The notes below the pieces were generated by a model. It did no database searches, had not been told where the DNA came from, and saw nothing but the letters and a program-made list of their open reading frames with translations. From NCBI GenBank assembly GCA_937916135.1, contig CALFTQ010000167.1, positions 1 to 10,029 of the forward strand: 10,029 bases of DNA. Direction: 5' to 3'. This DNA comes from an uncultured Verrucomicrobiales bacterium (lineage in GTDB: Bacteria > Verrucomicrobiota > Verrucomicrobiia > Verrucomicrobiales > Akkermansiaceae). Positions 1 to 6,527 of the stretch are shown piece by piece (position 1 is the stretch's first letter; each line of letters begins with the position of its first letter). The translations under genes were made by a program, and so were the position numbers.

Positions 1-127
1 GTTTCACGGGCTTTGAATGCCGCTCGCCTGCGGCTCGCCAAATTCCAATTTGTTGGTTAGTTTTGAGTTTTTAGAGGTTCCCGAATTGGAAATTTGCATA
101 CTGCCTCCGGGCAGCATGAAGATTCAG
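1..127. other. Palindrome-rich non-coding stretch, no gene seen
   Basis: No credible reading frame is seen. The stretch contains several self-complementary parts: a GC hairpin with arms GCCGC at 19-23 and GCGGC at 30-34; a second hairpin with arms CTGCC at 101-105 and GGCAG at 110-114 on a TCCG loop, extendable by CAT 97-99 with ATG 116-118 across one mismatch; and an imperfect long-range inverted repeat pairing about 38-51 with 83-96 (12 of 14 positions). It runs straight into a terminator. It could be the 3' end of a structured RNA, a REP-like extragenic palindrome, or a neighbouring gene's 3' UTR; the sequence does not decide. Confidence 0.4.
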
Positions 128-158
128 AAAAAAGCCTGAGATACTCTCAGGCTTTTTT
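128..158. terminator. Bidirectional intrinsic terminator
   Basis: A perfect 13-bp stem (128-140 with 146-158) on a 5-nt ATACT loop. The stem base is six A facing six T, so both strands end in a U-tract. It lies 21 nt past the stop codon of the minus-strand metallopeptidase gene and should end that transcript. It would also stop anything arriving on the plus strand from before base 128. Confidence 0.9.
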
Positions 159-179
159 GTGTGCTTGAACTTTCCGTTT

Positions 180-1364
180 TTAATATCCGCCCCAGAAGTT
201 CTCGGCGGGATTCACGGGGATGCTGTCGCCGGGTTTGATCTGCGACCAGTCGAACACGGTGCGCCAGCGGTAGCGGTTGCCATTCGGCTGGACGAAGAGC
301 ACATCAATACCCTGCTCGCCCTTGCCGGTATTCAGGCGGGCGGCGAGCTCGGCCAAGGGGATGGTCACCTTGTACCGGTTCTCTGCCACACGCTCGGTGC
401 AGAAGGCCACGGCATCGTAATCCTGATTCACCACGTAGGGTGGGTCCTGCACCAGGGCGTTCACATAGGCGCAGCCAGTGCAAGTGATATCCAGCTCCAG
501 GGCGTCGCCCACCCACTTGAGACTGGCTGCCTGAATCTCCGGCTTCGGGCACTCAGCATAGAACGCCGTCTTATCCCCGGCGGGAGCAAAGACCTGGCAG
601 CGGTCGAGCAGGCGGGCGGAATTCAGCGTGAGATAGGTGGGGGTCATGCCGAAGGTGTAGTTGCCCGCGCCCATGAGCGGGGTGCCCATGGCGGCTTTAT
701 CGGTCACGGTGGCCTCATTGTGCGGCAGGTTGAGACCGTGGCCCAGCTCGTGCGCGAGCCCGCCGAGCCACTTGGTGAGCAGGCGGCCTTCGTGCGTGTT
801 CTGCCCCAGGTATTTGATATCGAAGTGGGCATAGTCCAACGCAAAGCAATTGCGACCCAGACCGTAGAAGGGCACGCCGCCGGGGCTCATGTCGTTGTTC
901 TTCTCATCGTAGAAAGTGGGCATGATGACCAGGATGTGGTCGCTGCGCAGCTGGCCGGGATTCGCCGCGGCCCACTCGCGGATATCTGCCAGGCAGGGAT
1001 TATGCCCGGGGCCGTAGGAATACTCGCGGGAGGGTTTCTTACCACGCACCACATGCAGCTTCACGTTGCCATTCTCCAGGCGCTCCAGTCCGAAGCTGCG
1101 CCCGGGGAATCCATTGCGGCTCATTTCCTTCGCGTAGAACTGCTGCACATAGAGCATCAGCTCGCTCAGGCGGCGCTCATAATCAGCCACCGGCTCATTG
1201 TCATTTCCCAGGAAATAGACGATGTTGAGCGGGTGTTCCGTGGGTACCACGGCCACTTCGTCCGCCAGAAGTTCTTTGGCCCGGTCAGAAAAATGAGCAG
1301 GAACAGCAGCCATACTCAGCGGAGCCAGCAGGCCCAGCGCTGCAGAAAGGATGGAGGTCTTCAT
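180..1364 (-). CDS. Secreted metzincin-like zinc metallopeptidase
   Basis: A 394-residue exported protein, probably a zinc-dependent endopeptidase acting in the periplasm or outside the cell. Residues 1 to about 19 form a signal peptide (two-residue basic start, hydrophobic stretch, small residues near SMA-A). The zinc site is HELGHGLNLPH with H205, E206 (catalytic base), H209 and H215, the spacing of the metzincin HExxHxxGxxH motif, but with Asn212 where Gly is usual. M226 or M231 (in LMGAGNY) is a good candidate for the Met-turn under the zinc site. About 130 residues after the catalytic domain look beta-rich and hold several Cys, suiting a disulfide-bonded accessory domain. The start at 1364 was preferred to an ATG at 1373 because that ATG lies inside the -10 box. 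The substrate cannot be read from sequence; mucin or host protein is only a guess from the presumed lifestyle. Confidence 0.8.
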   Translation of the reverse strand: MKTSILSAALGLLAPLSMAAVPAHFSDRAKELLADEVAVVPTEHPLNIVYFLGNDNEPVADYERRLSELMLYVQQFYAKEMSRNGFPGRSFGLERLENGNVKLHVVRGKKPSREYSYGPGHNPCLADIREWAAANPGQLRSDHILVIMPTFYDEKNNDMSPGGVPFYGLGRNCFALDYAHFDIKYLGQNTHEGRLLTKWLGGLAHELGHGLNLPHNEATVTDKAAMGTPLMGAGNYTFGMTPTYLTLNSARLLDRCQVFAPAGDKTAFYAECPKPEIQAASLKWVGDALELDITCTGCAYVNALVQDPPYVVNQDYDAVAFCTERVAENRYKVTIPLAELAARLNTGKGEQGIDVLFVQPNGNRYRWRTVFDWSQIKPGDSIPVNPAENFWGGY

Positions 1365-1371
1365 GCGTAAC

Positions 1372-1400
1372 ATTTTACCACAAGGCCGCCACCAGAGCAA
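1372..1400 (-). promoter_or_regulatory. Promoter of the metallopeptidase gene
   Basis: On the minus strand TTGCTC (1400-1395), a 17-nt spacer and TAAAAT (1377-1372). Only 7 nt separate the -10 box from the ATG, so transcription should begin at or next to the start codon. The -35 box directly follows the U-tract of the upstream thioredoxin terminator. Confidence 0.55.
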
Positions 1401-1435
1401 GAAAAAGAGCACTACCGCCACAGCAGCAGTGCTCT
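1401..1435 (-). terminator. Terminator of the second thioredoxin gene
   Basis: Perfect 8-bp stem AGAGCACT/AGTGCTCT (1406-1413 with 1428-1435) on a 14-nt loop, followed on the minus strand by five U, C and UUG. It sits 24 nt after the thioredoxin stop codon and separates it from the metallopeptidase gene. Confidence 0.8.
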
Positions 1436-1459
1436 ATAATGTGAAGGATTGCAAAAAAA

Positions 1460-1783
1460 TCAGGCAGCCTTGATAGCAGCGATGAGCTTATCCTTGGTGG
1501 TCATGCCGGTGATGGTGGTCACGGCTTCACCGCCCTTGAAAACGATGAACGTGGGCAGGGAGCGCACACCGTAGCGCACGGCAATGGCCTGGCCGGCGGG
1601 CTGGCCGGCATCCACCTTCACCACCTTGGCCTCGGCGGCCATGGCGGCCCCCACCTGCTCCACGGCGGGCATCATCATCTTGCAAGTGCCGCACCAGGTG
1701 GCCCAGAAATCCACCAGGACGGGAACGGGGGAGTTGAGGACCTCTGCCTCAAACGTGCTCTCAGTTACTTCTTTGAGTGCCAT
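1460..1783 (-). CDS. Thioredoxin-family protein with CGTC active site
   Basis: A 107-residue single-domain thioredoxin, a cytoplasmic dithiol-disulfide oxidoreductase by family. The redox motif is WCGTC with C31 and C34, where classical thioredoxins have WCGPC; the residue before the second Cys tunes redox potential, so this copy may differ in strength or partner. The buried Asp (D25 in VDFWA) and the cis-proline (P77 in SLPT) are present, so the fold and chemistry look intact. The start was set at MALKEV because it lines up with MALQIT of the neighbouring thioredoxin; a start 14 codons earlier would add a polar tail with no family match. It is clearly a diverged paralogue of the gene upstream but has its own promoter and terminator, which suggests separate regulation. 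No signal peptide is seen. Confidence 0.88.
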   Translation of the reverse strand: MALKEVTESTFEAEVLNSPVPVLVDFWATWCGTCKMMMPAVEQVGAAMAAEAKVVKVDAGQPAGQAIAVRYGVRSLPTFIVFKGGEAVTTITGMTTKDKLIAAIKAA

Positions 1784-1789
1784 AGTTGT

Positions 1790-1818
1790 ATTTATTTTGT
1801 GTTTGTTGTGAGTGTTAA
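1790..1818 (-). promoter_or_regulatory. Candidate promoter of the second thioredoxin gene
   Basis: TTAACA (1818-1813), 17 nt, then an AT-rich ATAAAT (1795-1790) on the minus strand, 6 nt before the ATG. The -10 match is weak, but A/T content and spacing fit. The -35 overlaps the U-tract of the trxA terminator, so read-through from trxA is an alternative source of message. Confidence 0.4.
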
Positions 1819-1854
1819 AAAGCACCGCCAGGGGCCTGGGCCACCGGCGGTGCT
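1816..1854 (-). terminator. Terminator of trxA
   Basis: Perfect 9-bp GC-rich stem AGCACCGCC/GGCGGTGCT (1821-1829 with 1846-1854), 16-nt loop, then a U-rich tail on the minus strand. It lies between the two thioredoxin genes, 33 nt after the trxA stop codon. Confidence 0.85.
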
Positions 1855-1887
1855 GATTGGTTAGAAGTTCATGCGGTGGCGTTCGCG

Positions 1888-2211
1888 TTACATGCAGGCC
1901 CGCAGACGAGCCACCAGATTTTCCTTGGAAGTGGCGCCCACCACCGTATCCACCAGCTCCCCGCCACGGAAAAACATGAGTGTCGGGATGGAGCGGATAG
2001 CGAAGCGGTTGCAGAGCTCCTGGGTGGAGTCCTCATCCACGTTCACCTTGCAGACCTTGGCCTGCCCGGCGAATTCCACTGCGAGCTGATCCACGATGGG
2101 GGAAATCATCTTGCAGGGACCACACCAGGGAGCCCAGAAATCCACCAGCACGGGCACGGGGCTTTCGAGCACCTCCGTTACGAAATTGCTGTCTGTAATC
2201 TGTAATGCCAT
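1888..2211 (-). CDS. trxA: Thioredoxin
   Basis: A 107-residue classical thioredoxin, the cytoplasmic protein that reduces disulfides in client enzymes and is itself recharged by thioredoxin reductase. WCGPC (C30, C33), buried D24 in VDFWA and cis-proline P76 in SIPT are all in place and the length is typical. Three further Cys occur: C54, C67 and C106, the last being next to last in the protein; extra Cys are not required by the family and may serve regulation or dimerisation. The gene starts 42 nt after the stop of the Pro/Ala-rich membrane protein gene with no terminator between, so the two are probably co-transcribed. No Shine-Dalgarno sequence precedes the ATG. A terminator follows. Confidence 0.95.
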   Translation of the reverse strand: MALQITDSNFVTEVLESPVPVLVDFWAPWCGPCKMISPIVDQLAVEFAGQAKVCKVNVDEDSTQELCNRFAIRSIPTLMFFRGGELVDTVVGATSKENLVARLRACM

Positions 2212-2253
2212 GGTGAGGGATGAGATGCCCGGAGTACCACTTCCGTTGAAAAA

Positions 2254-3075
2254 TTATTCTTCTTCGTCGGAAGATTCTTCCTCCTCGCCACCTTCATCGG
2301 AGCTCTCCTCCTCGGTAGCTTCTTCCTCAGCCGCGTAATCGCCGCTGTCAGAAGAGCCATCGGAGGGCCAGCCGAAGGTCGGTTCGGAAACACGGCCGAA
2401 TGTGGTATCTACCGAGTACTGCTGATAGCAGAGGAAAAGAACAGCCAGCAGGGCAATGATGGTCACCACCAGCACCGTGGGGTGTGTGGCCTTGGGCTCA
2501 TCTTCCTCGATGATTTCGGCAGGCTTCTTCTTGGCCTTCGAGGCACCGGGCTTGGCTGCGCCGGACTTCACACCGGGCTTGGCCGGCTTGGCGGCTTTCG
2601 GCATGGGGGCGGTAGCCGTGGGCATGGCGGCGGGAGCAGCCGGAGCGGCAGGCTCAGCCGGCTTCACAGGTGCAGAGGCGGGAATGGGTGCAGTAGCAAC
2701 CGGAGCTGCAGGAGCTGCAGGGGCTGCAGGAGCTGCAGGTCTGGGAGCCGCGGGTGCTGCGGGTGCTGCGGGTGCAACGGGCTTGGGAGCACCGGGAACG
2801 GCAGGACGGGCGGGCACCTGCAGCGGCATGGTCGGAGTCATGCGCGGAGCAGTGGGCGGCACGGGACGAGCAGGAGCAGCCGGAGCCAGAGGCACGGTAG
2901 CGGCAGCGCGTGGCGCAACAGGCGGCACGGGGGCACCAGGAGCAACGGGACGCGGAGGCATCGGAGCCGTGGGAGCTGCGGGGCGAGGGGGTACAGGAGC
3001 AGCTGGAGCTACAGGACGAGGTGCCGAGGGAGGAACCGGGCGCGGAGGAGTCGGAGGAAGAGGAGGAGTGCTCAT
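2254..3075 (-). CDS. Pro/Ala-rich single-pass membrane protein, acidic tail
   Basis: A 273-residue protein of unknown function that I cannot assign to a family. Residues 1 to about 160 are built from short Pro/Ala motifs (PPRPVAP, AAPAAP and similar) with few charges, so likely extended and disordered. About 160-190 is lysine-rich (GAAKPGASKAKKKP), followed by a short acidic patch. One hydrophobic helix at about 200-220 (VLVVTIIALLAVLFLCYQQY) should cross the inner membrane. The last 53 residues are polar and end in a run of Glu, Asp and Ser. Positive charges before the helix predict the Pro-rich part in the cytoplasm and the acidic tail in the periplasm. The ATG at 3075 was chosen because it follows the promoter; in-frame ATGs farther up lie at or before the -10 box. 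trxA follows at 42 nt, probably in the same transcript. Confidence 0.75.
   Translation of the reverse strand: MSTPPLPPTPPRPVPPSAPRPVAPAAPVPPRPAAPTAPMPPRPVAPGAPVPPVAPRAAATVPLAPAAPARPVPPTAPRMTPTMPLQVPARPAVPGAPKPVAPAAPAAPAAPRPAAPAAPAAPAAPVATAPIPASAPVKPAEPAAPAAPAAMPTATAPMPKAAKPAKPGVKSGAAKPGASKAKKKPAEIIEEDEPKATHPTVLVVTIIALLAVLFLCYQQYSVDTTFGRVSEPTFGWPSDGSSDSGDYAAEEEATEEESSDEGGEEEESSDEEE
2702..2778. repeat. 9-bp tandem repeats coding for Ala-Ala-Pro
   Basis: Two blocks of in-frame 9-bp repeats inside the Pro/Ala-rich gene: GGAGCTGCA four times at 2702-2737 (one copy with a single change), and GGGTGCTGC-type copies at 2743-2778, the outer ones degenerate. Read on the minus strand each unit gives Ala-Ala-Pro. 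Copy-number change would add or remove three residues without shifting the frame. Confidence 0.75.
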
Positions 3076-3114
3076 AACGTCAGTAAAGTCTGGTGCCGCC
3101 AAAGCGGATTTCCT

Positions 3115-3145
3115 CTTATATTGCATTTTTTTTCTGCTTTTGCAA
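3115..3145 (-). promoter_or_regulatory. Candidate promoter of the Pro/Ala-rich gene and trxA
   Basis: On the minus strand TTGCAA (3145-3140), an A-rich spacer, and an overlapping AATATA/TATAAG -10 region (3122-3115), giving 17 or 19 nt spacing depending on the register. It would leave a leader of about 30 nt before the ATG at 3075, unlike the very short leaders of several neighbours. Confidence 0.45.
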
Positions 3146-3198
3146 GCGGAAAACACTCACATGCGACATTTTTTTCGTTTTTCGGGAGCATGGAGCCA

Positions 3199-5277
3199 TC
3201 ATCGGCCCTTTTTCTGCACATAGGAACGGTACAAAGAGGGGCGTCCGCCTGGGGTCAACGGCAGCTGCCAGGAGTCATCCGGCTGGATTCCGGTGAGACG
3301 AAGCAGATGCAAATCGGTTCGGGTCGTATCAATCAAATGCCGGAGTCCGGGTTTCACGCCGCCACACGCATCCCAGGGTTTCGCGCCCTGACGCCATGGC
3401 GCGCTGAAATTGACAGGATGCTCCCGATCAATCCGGAGAGCATAATCCAACAGGGAAAGAGCCCTGGCGTGGTGCCCCTGCTGCATTTCGGAGCGCCCCC
3501 ACAGCAACAGGTTGAAAGCATAGAAAGAGTGCCACTTTCCAAGCATACCGGAGCGCATGGAGTCCCCCACGTAGTGTTCACGCATGAGACATTCAGCCTC
3601 GGCAAATTTTTTCAGCCCGCCCAGGACATCCACCAGCATGGTTACGGTGAACAGCTGCTTCGGATTAGCCCCGACCGCTATCTTCAGAAGTCGCTCACGC
3701 TCAGCCAGGCTGACATAATTCTGAGGGAACATGAAATAGGTATCCATCAAAGCAGGACTCGGATACTGCCGGAGCAACTGAGCTATCAATTTACGGCGGG
3801 CCATGGCATTAACGTCTTCCCCGCTTTTACTCAGCGCATTATACACCCACTGGGCGCGCCAGGCAGGATACAATTTACCCCCCAGCCAGGTTGAAACGCC
3901 AGCTAAAAAAGCAGCGGCGAGAAGAAGAACAAGCTTGCCGGGCCAAGTCTGAGCCCTCACCGGCACGTGCGGAGCCCGACCGGGGTGCACCCATTTTCTC
4001 GCAAAGAACCATGCATGCTCACGATGCGAAAATGGCGATGCCAACACACCGCAGGCAAAAGCAAGCCAGGCCACAAAAGCAAAGGAGTGCCCGGGAAAAT
4101 CCACAAAGGCATATAAAGCAAGCACCACAACCACTTGAAGACAAGTGACGGCCATGTGTATCCTTCCCTCAGAAACAGAATCCGAAGCAAGGCAGCGCAC
4201 ACCTCGCAGCACGTGCAGCCCCAACAGCAGGACCAGGAGCAATACCCCCACAAGACCGTAATCCACCCATGCCTGCAAATACTCATTGTGGGCATAATTG
4301 GGCAACTGCCATTCGTTGTAATATGGAATCAATTCCCATGTAGTGGCATTAGCCCCGCATCCCCACAGCGGCACCGATGGCAACACTTCGCACACAGCAG
4401 CCCAAATCAGATAGCGCAAATGGGAATCTGCACCGGAGATACACGACATCAACTGATTTCCAAACAATAAGTCAAAAAAAGCAATACAGACGGCAACAAC
4501 AAACAGCACCCCGGCAAGCACATTCACCACGCCCAATCTGCGATTATGAAAGAGGCAAAAAAGCAGCCTTGCCCCCCAAAGCACGATAATCGCCAAAGGC
4601 AGCACCAGGAGAACCGCACGCGTGCCACAAAAGAATGACGCCGCCACCGCTACACAGCCCAGCAGGATCCCCCCGCAGCGCAGAGCACCACGAAGCATCC
4701 ACAGGGAGCAAACCAAAAGCGAGCTCCCGCCCAGCCCCAGAAACACACCTGCAAAATTTTTATAGACAAACAGGCTCACCGGCAGCGTATTCCCCCCCTC
4801 CGGGGTATATGTGGCGCGCCCCGTCCATTCCAGGCAAAACCACGGCTGACGCACAGCCCACATAGCCAGCAGGTTCAGCGCCAATGCCGCGGAAAGCACA
4901 GCCAACACGCAGCCATAGTTTTTATTCTGAGCCACATAGACACCAGCAACATAATAAACCATGGCCCCGAGTATCAGGGCAGCTTCGCCCCATGAATCCA
5001 CCACGGCATAACTGTTCAGACAGCGCACCAGGAAATACCCCCCTGCCAGCAAGGCAAACCAGCCGGTGCCACTCATGCGCACCACTCGTTTTCCGCACAC
5101 CACTGCCAGACCGGCCAATAGCAACACCGCCACCAGAACCACACACACAGGAAATGCGCTGAGCGCGTGCGCATCCACCCCGGACATGGAAAAAATCCAC
5201 AACGCCGCCAGCAACCACCCGGCCATACGTCCGGGCAAACTCTCTGTCAATCGCAATGCCGGTTTATCCTCTGCCAT
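3199..5277 (-). CDS. O-antigen ligase/polymerase family membrane protein (Wzy_C)
   Basis: A 692-residue inner-membrane protein with about 12-13 hydrophobic segments in the first 460 residues and a soluble region after them. The family (WaaL/Wzy, Pfam Wzy_C) transfers or polymerises polyprenol-linked glycans on the periplasmic side. Family hallmarks seen are an Arg in SHLRYLIW (R288), a PLWGCGAN stretch, and NYAHNEYLQAW with H330 at the head of a transmembrane helix; conserved Arg and His in this loop are needed for ligase activity in studied members. Residues about 490-640 look helical and TPR-like (for example GHHARALSLLDYALRID), a common add-on in large members. The start at 5277 fits a promoter 7 nt upstream; a GTG eight codons earlier is possible. 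It is divergent from a glycosyltransferase gene, which supports a surface-polysaccharide role. Ligase, polymerase or protein O-glycosylation cannot be told apart here. Confidence 0.82.
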   Translation of the reverse strand: MAEDKPALRLTESLPGRMAGWLLAALWIFSMSGVDAHALSAFPVCVVLVAVLLLAGLAVVCGKRVVRMSGTGWFALLAGGYFLVRCLNSYAVVDSWGEAALILGAMVYYVAGVYVAQNKNYGCVLAVLSAALALNLLAMWAVRQPWFCLEWTGRATYTPEGGNTLPVSLFVYKNFAGVFLGLGGSSLLVCSLWMLRGALRCGGILLGCVAVAASFFCGTRAVLLVLPLAIIVLWGARLLFCLFHNRRLGVVNVLAGVLFVVAVCIAFFDLLFGNQLMSCISGADSHLRYLIWAAVCEVLPSVPLWGCGANATTWELIPYYNEWQLPNYAHNEYLQAWVDYGLVGVLLLVLLLGLHVLRGVRCLASDSVSEGRIHMAVTCLQVVVVLALYAFVDFPGHSFAFVAWLAFACGVLASPFSHREHAWFFARKWVHPGRAPHVPVRAQTWPGKLVLLLAAAFLAGVSTWLGGKLYPAWRAQWVYNALSKSGEDVNAMARRKLIAQLLRQYPSPALMDTYFMFPQNYVSLAERERLLKIAVGANPKQLFTVTMLVDVLGGLKKFAEAECLMREHYVGDSMRSGMLGKWHSFYAFNLLLWGRSEMQQGHHARALSLLDYALRIDREHPVNFSAPWRQGAKPWDACGGVKPGLRHLIDTTRTDLHLLRLTGIQPDDSWQLPLTPGGRPSLYRSYVQKKGR

Positions 5278-5284
5278 GAGCCGT

Positions 5285-5314
5285 ATCATACCAGATACCA
5301 CCCCCCGCCCGCAA
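5285..5314 (-). promoter_or_regulatory. Candidate promoter of the O-antigen ligase gene
   Basis: Minus strand TTGCGG (5314-5309), 18 nt, TATGAT (5290-5285), then 7 nt to the ATG. The -10 is good and the -35 modest. The distance implies a leaderless or nearly leaderless message. Confidence 0.45.
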
Positions 5315-5332
5315 GCTCACATGCAAAAAAAC

Positions 5333-5356
5333 TTGACAGCAAGGAAGAAGTATGCC
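5333..5356 (+). promoter_or_regulatory. Candidate promoter of the glycosyltransferase gene
   Basis: A perfect TTGACA (5333-5338) behind a run of seven A. No good -10 box stands at 17 nt; the best match, TATGCC (5351-5356), is only 12 nt away, which is too short for a normal sigma-70 promoter. The -35 box is convincing, the -10 is not. The A-tract and flanking bases resemble the rpsU promoter. Confidence 0.35.
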
Positions 5357-5373
5357 AGAGTGCATCCCCGGAT

Positions 5374-6447
5374 ATGAAAATATTGCTGGCACTCACAGAC
5401 CAAAGCTTTGCGGCCACTAAATCAGTGGGCATCTTCAACGTCTCTATGGGGCTGGCCCAAGGCCTCATGCAGAATCCCGATGTGGAGGAACTGCACATCC
5501 TCGGCAACACTGAATGCGCCAGCCACTTCTCAAAGCTGCCACCGCACGTGCACCTGCACCTGGCAGATAAACCAGTGCCGCGCCGCTTCGGACGAGTCTG
5601 GTGGGACCAGTTCGGAGTGTGTGCAGCCATCCGCCAAATTCGGCCGGACTGGGCTATTCTGCCCAAGGGATTCCCCCCTTTCTTCCCCATGCTGGGCAAC
5701 ACAAAACTGGCCTGCTACCTGCACGATGTAAACTGGGAATATTATGAACAGCACCGGGGCGAGGGTGATTCGCCCTTTCCCCGGCATGAGCTGGTGTACT
5801 TCCGCGCCCTGGGACTGCGCTCCCTGAAAGTATCCGACCTGGTTCTCACCTCAACCCGATTCAACAAAAGCCGCTATGAGCACTACTGCCCCGGCTGCCG
5901 CACTGCGGTTGTGGGCATCGGGTTCGATGATGCGGCTCAGCCTTACACACCGGCCAGCGGGCATGACCTCCTTTTCTATGCATCCCCCTTCCCGCACAAG
6001 CTCACCACCCTGGGAGTAGCACGGGTAGAAAGCTGGTTGAAGCAGCGGAAAGATGCTGCCGATATCCGCATTCACCTCATAGGGCGTCTGCCGCAGGGGC
6101 TCACCCTGCCCGGCCCCCACTGGATCCGGCACGGGAGACTGCCGTTTGATGAATTGCAACACCTCCTGCACGAAGAAAGCCGCTGTGCCATCTATTTCTC
6201 AGACTACGAAGGCTTCGGCATGCCACCGGTGGAGTGCCTGAGGAGCGGGGTTCCCTGCGTAGCCAGTGCCCTGCCGCCCATCTGCGAGAACATACCCACC
6301 CGTTTCACTTTTGATAATGCCGATGAGGCCGATTTCATTCGCGTACTGAACGCGGCCTACGATGCGCCGGACATGACAGGGCTACCGACCTACCCCACCT
6401 GGCAGGAGGTTGCCAGCCGTTGCGTGGCTGCCATGCAGCAGCATTGA
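5374..6447 (+). CDS. Glycosyltransferase family 4 (GT-B fold)
   Basis: A 357-residue soluble or membrane-peripheral glycosyltransferase that would move a sugar from a nucleotide donor to a lipid-linked glycan at the cytoplasmic face. The C-terminal half has the GT4 donor-site signature EGFGMPPVE with E279 and E287 spaced as in the retaining EX7E motif, followed by RSGVPCVAS. H117 in the LHDVNW stretch suits the acceptor-side N-terminal domain, and LTSTRFNKSRY near 165-175 is the usual linker region in this family. Sugar and acceptor cannot be read from sequence; mannosyl- or rhamnosyltransferase-like enzymes share these motifs. The start is MKILLAL: the frame stays open 69 codons upstream, but that part is antisense to the ligase gene and has no family character. 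It is divergent from the O-antigen ligase-type gene and ends 23 nt before a shared terminator. Confidence 0.88.
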   Translation: MKILLALTDQSFAATKSVGIFNVSMGLAQGLMQNPDVEELHILGNTECASHFSKLPPHVHLHLADKPVPRRFGRVWWDQFGVCAAIRQIRPDWAILPKGFPPFFPMLGNTKLACYLHDVNWEYYEQHRGEGDSPFPRHELVYFRALGLRSLKVSDLVLTSTRFNKSRYEHYCPGCRTAVVGIGFDDAAQPYTPASGHDLLFYASPFPHKLTTLGVARVESWLKQRKDAADIRIHLIGRLPQGLTLPGPHWIRHGRLPFDELQHLLHEESRCAIYFSDYEGFGMPPVECLRSGVPCVASALPPICENIPTRFTFDNADEADFIRVLNAAYDAPDMTGLPTYPTWQEVASRCVAAMQQH

Positions 6448-6468
6448 CGCCGCTGCTTCTTCAATACG

Positions 6469-6500
6469 AAAAAGGACAAGCTTTTCAGCTTGTCCTTTGT
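6469..6500. terminator. Shared terminator between glycosyltransferase and rpsU
   Basis: Perfect 11-bp stem AAAGGACAAGC/GCTTGTCCTTT (6471-6481 with 6488-6498) on a 6-nt loop between two converging genes. The U-tract is better on the minus strand (five U), so it should serve rpsU best and the glycosyltransferase less efficiently. Confidence 0.85.
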
Positions 6501-6527
6501 TCAAAAATCTTTCCCGAACAATGGGTT

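Noticed and set aside
159..1370. 403-codon plus-strand open frame
   Set aside because: It lies antisense to the metallopeptidase, which has a signal peptide and an intact zinc site. The antisense product shows no domain, and the long frame follows from GC-biased codon use.
2702..2778. CRISPR-like or satellite repeat
   Set aside because: The units are 9 bp without spacers and lie in frame inside a coding sequence, so they are coding repeats.
2456..3223. Plus-strand open frame coding for Gly-X-Y collagen-like repeats (GAAGAAGA-type)
   Set aside because: It is the reverse complement of the Pro/Ala-rich gene. Pro codons read backwards give Gly, so the collagen look is an artefact. The minus-strand frame has a membrane helix, a promoter and trxA behind it.
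2482..3894. 470-codon plus-strand frame rich in Arg, Gly and Cys
   Set aside because: It crosses the Pro/Ala-rich gene and the end of the ligase gene antisense, is low in complexity, and changes character midway, as expected for a shadow frame.
5167..5373. Extension of the glycosyltransferase frame by 69 codons
   Set aside because: This part overlaps the start of the divergent ligase gene, has no glycosyltransferase character, and the MKILLAL start suits the family.
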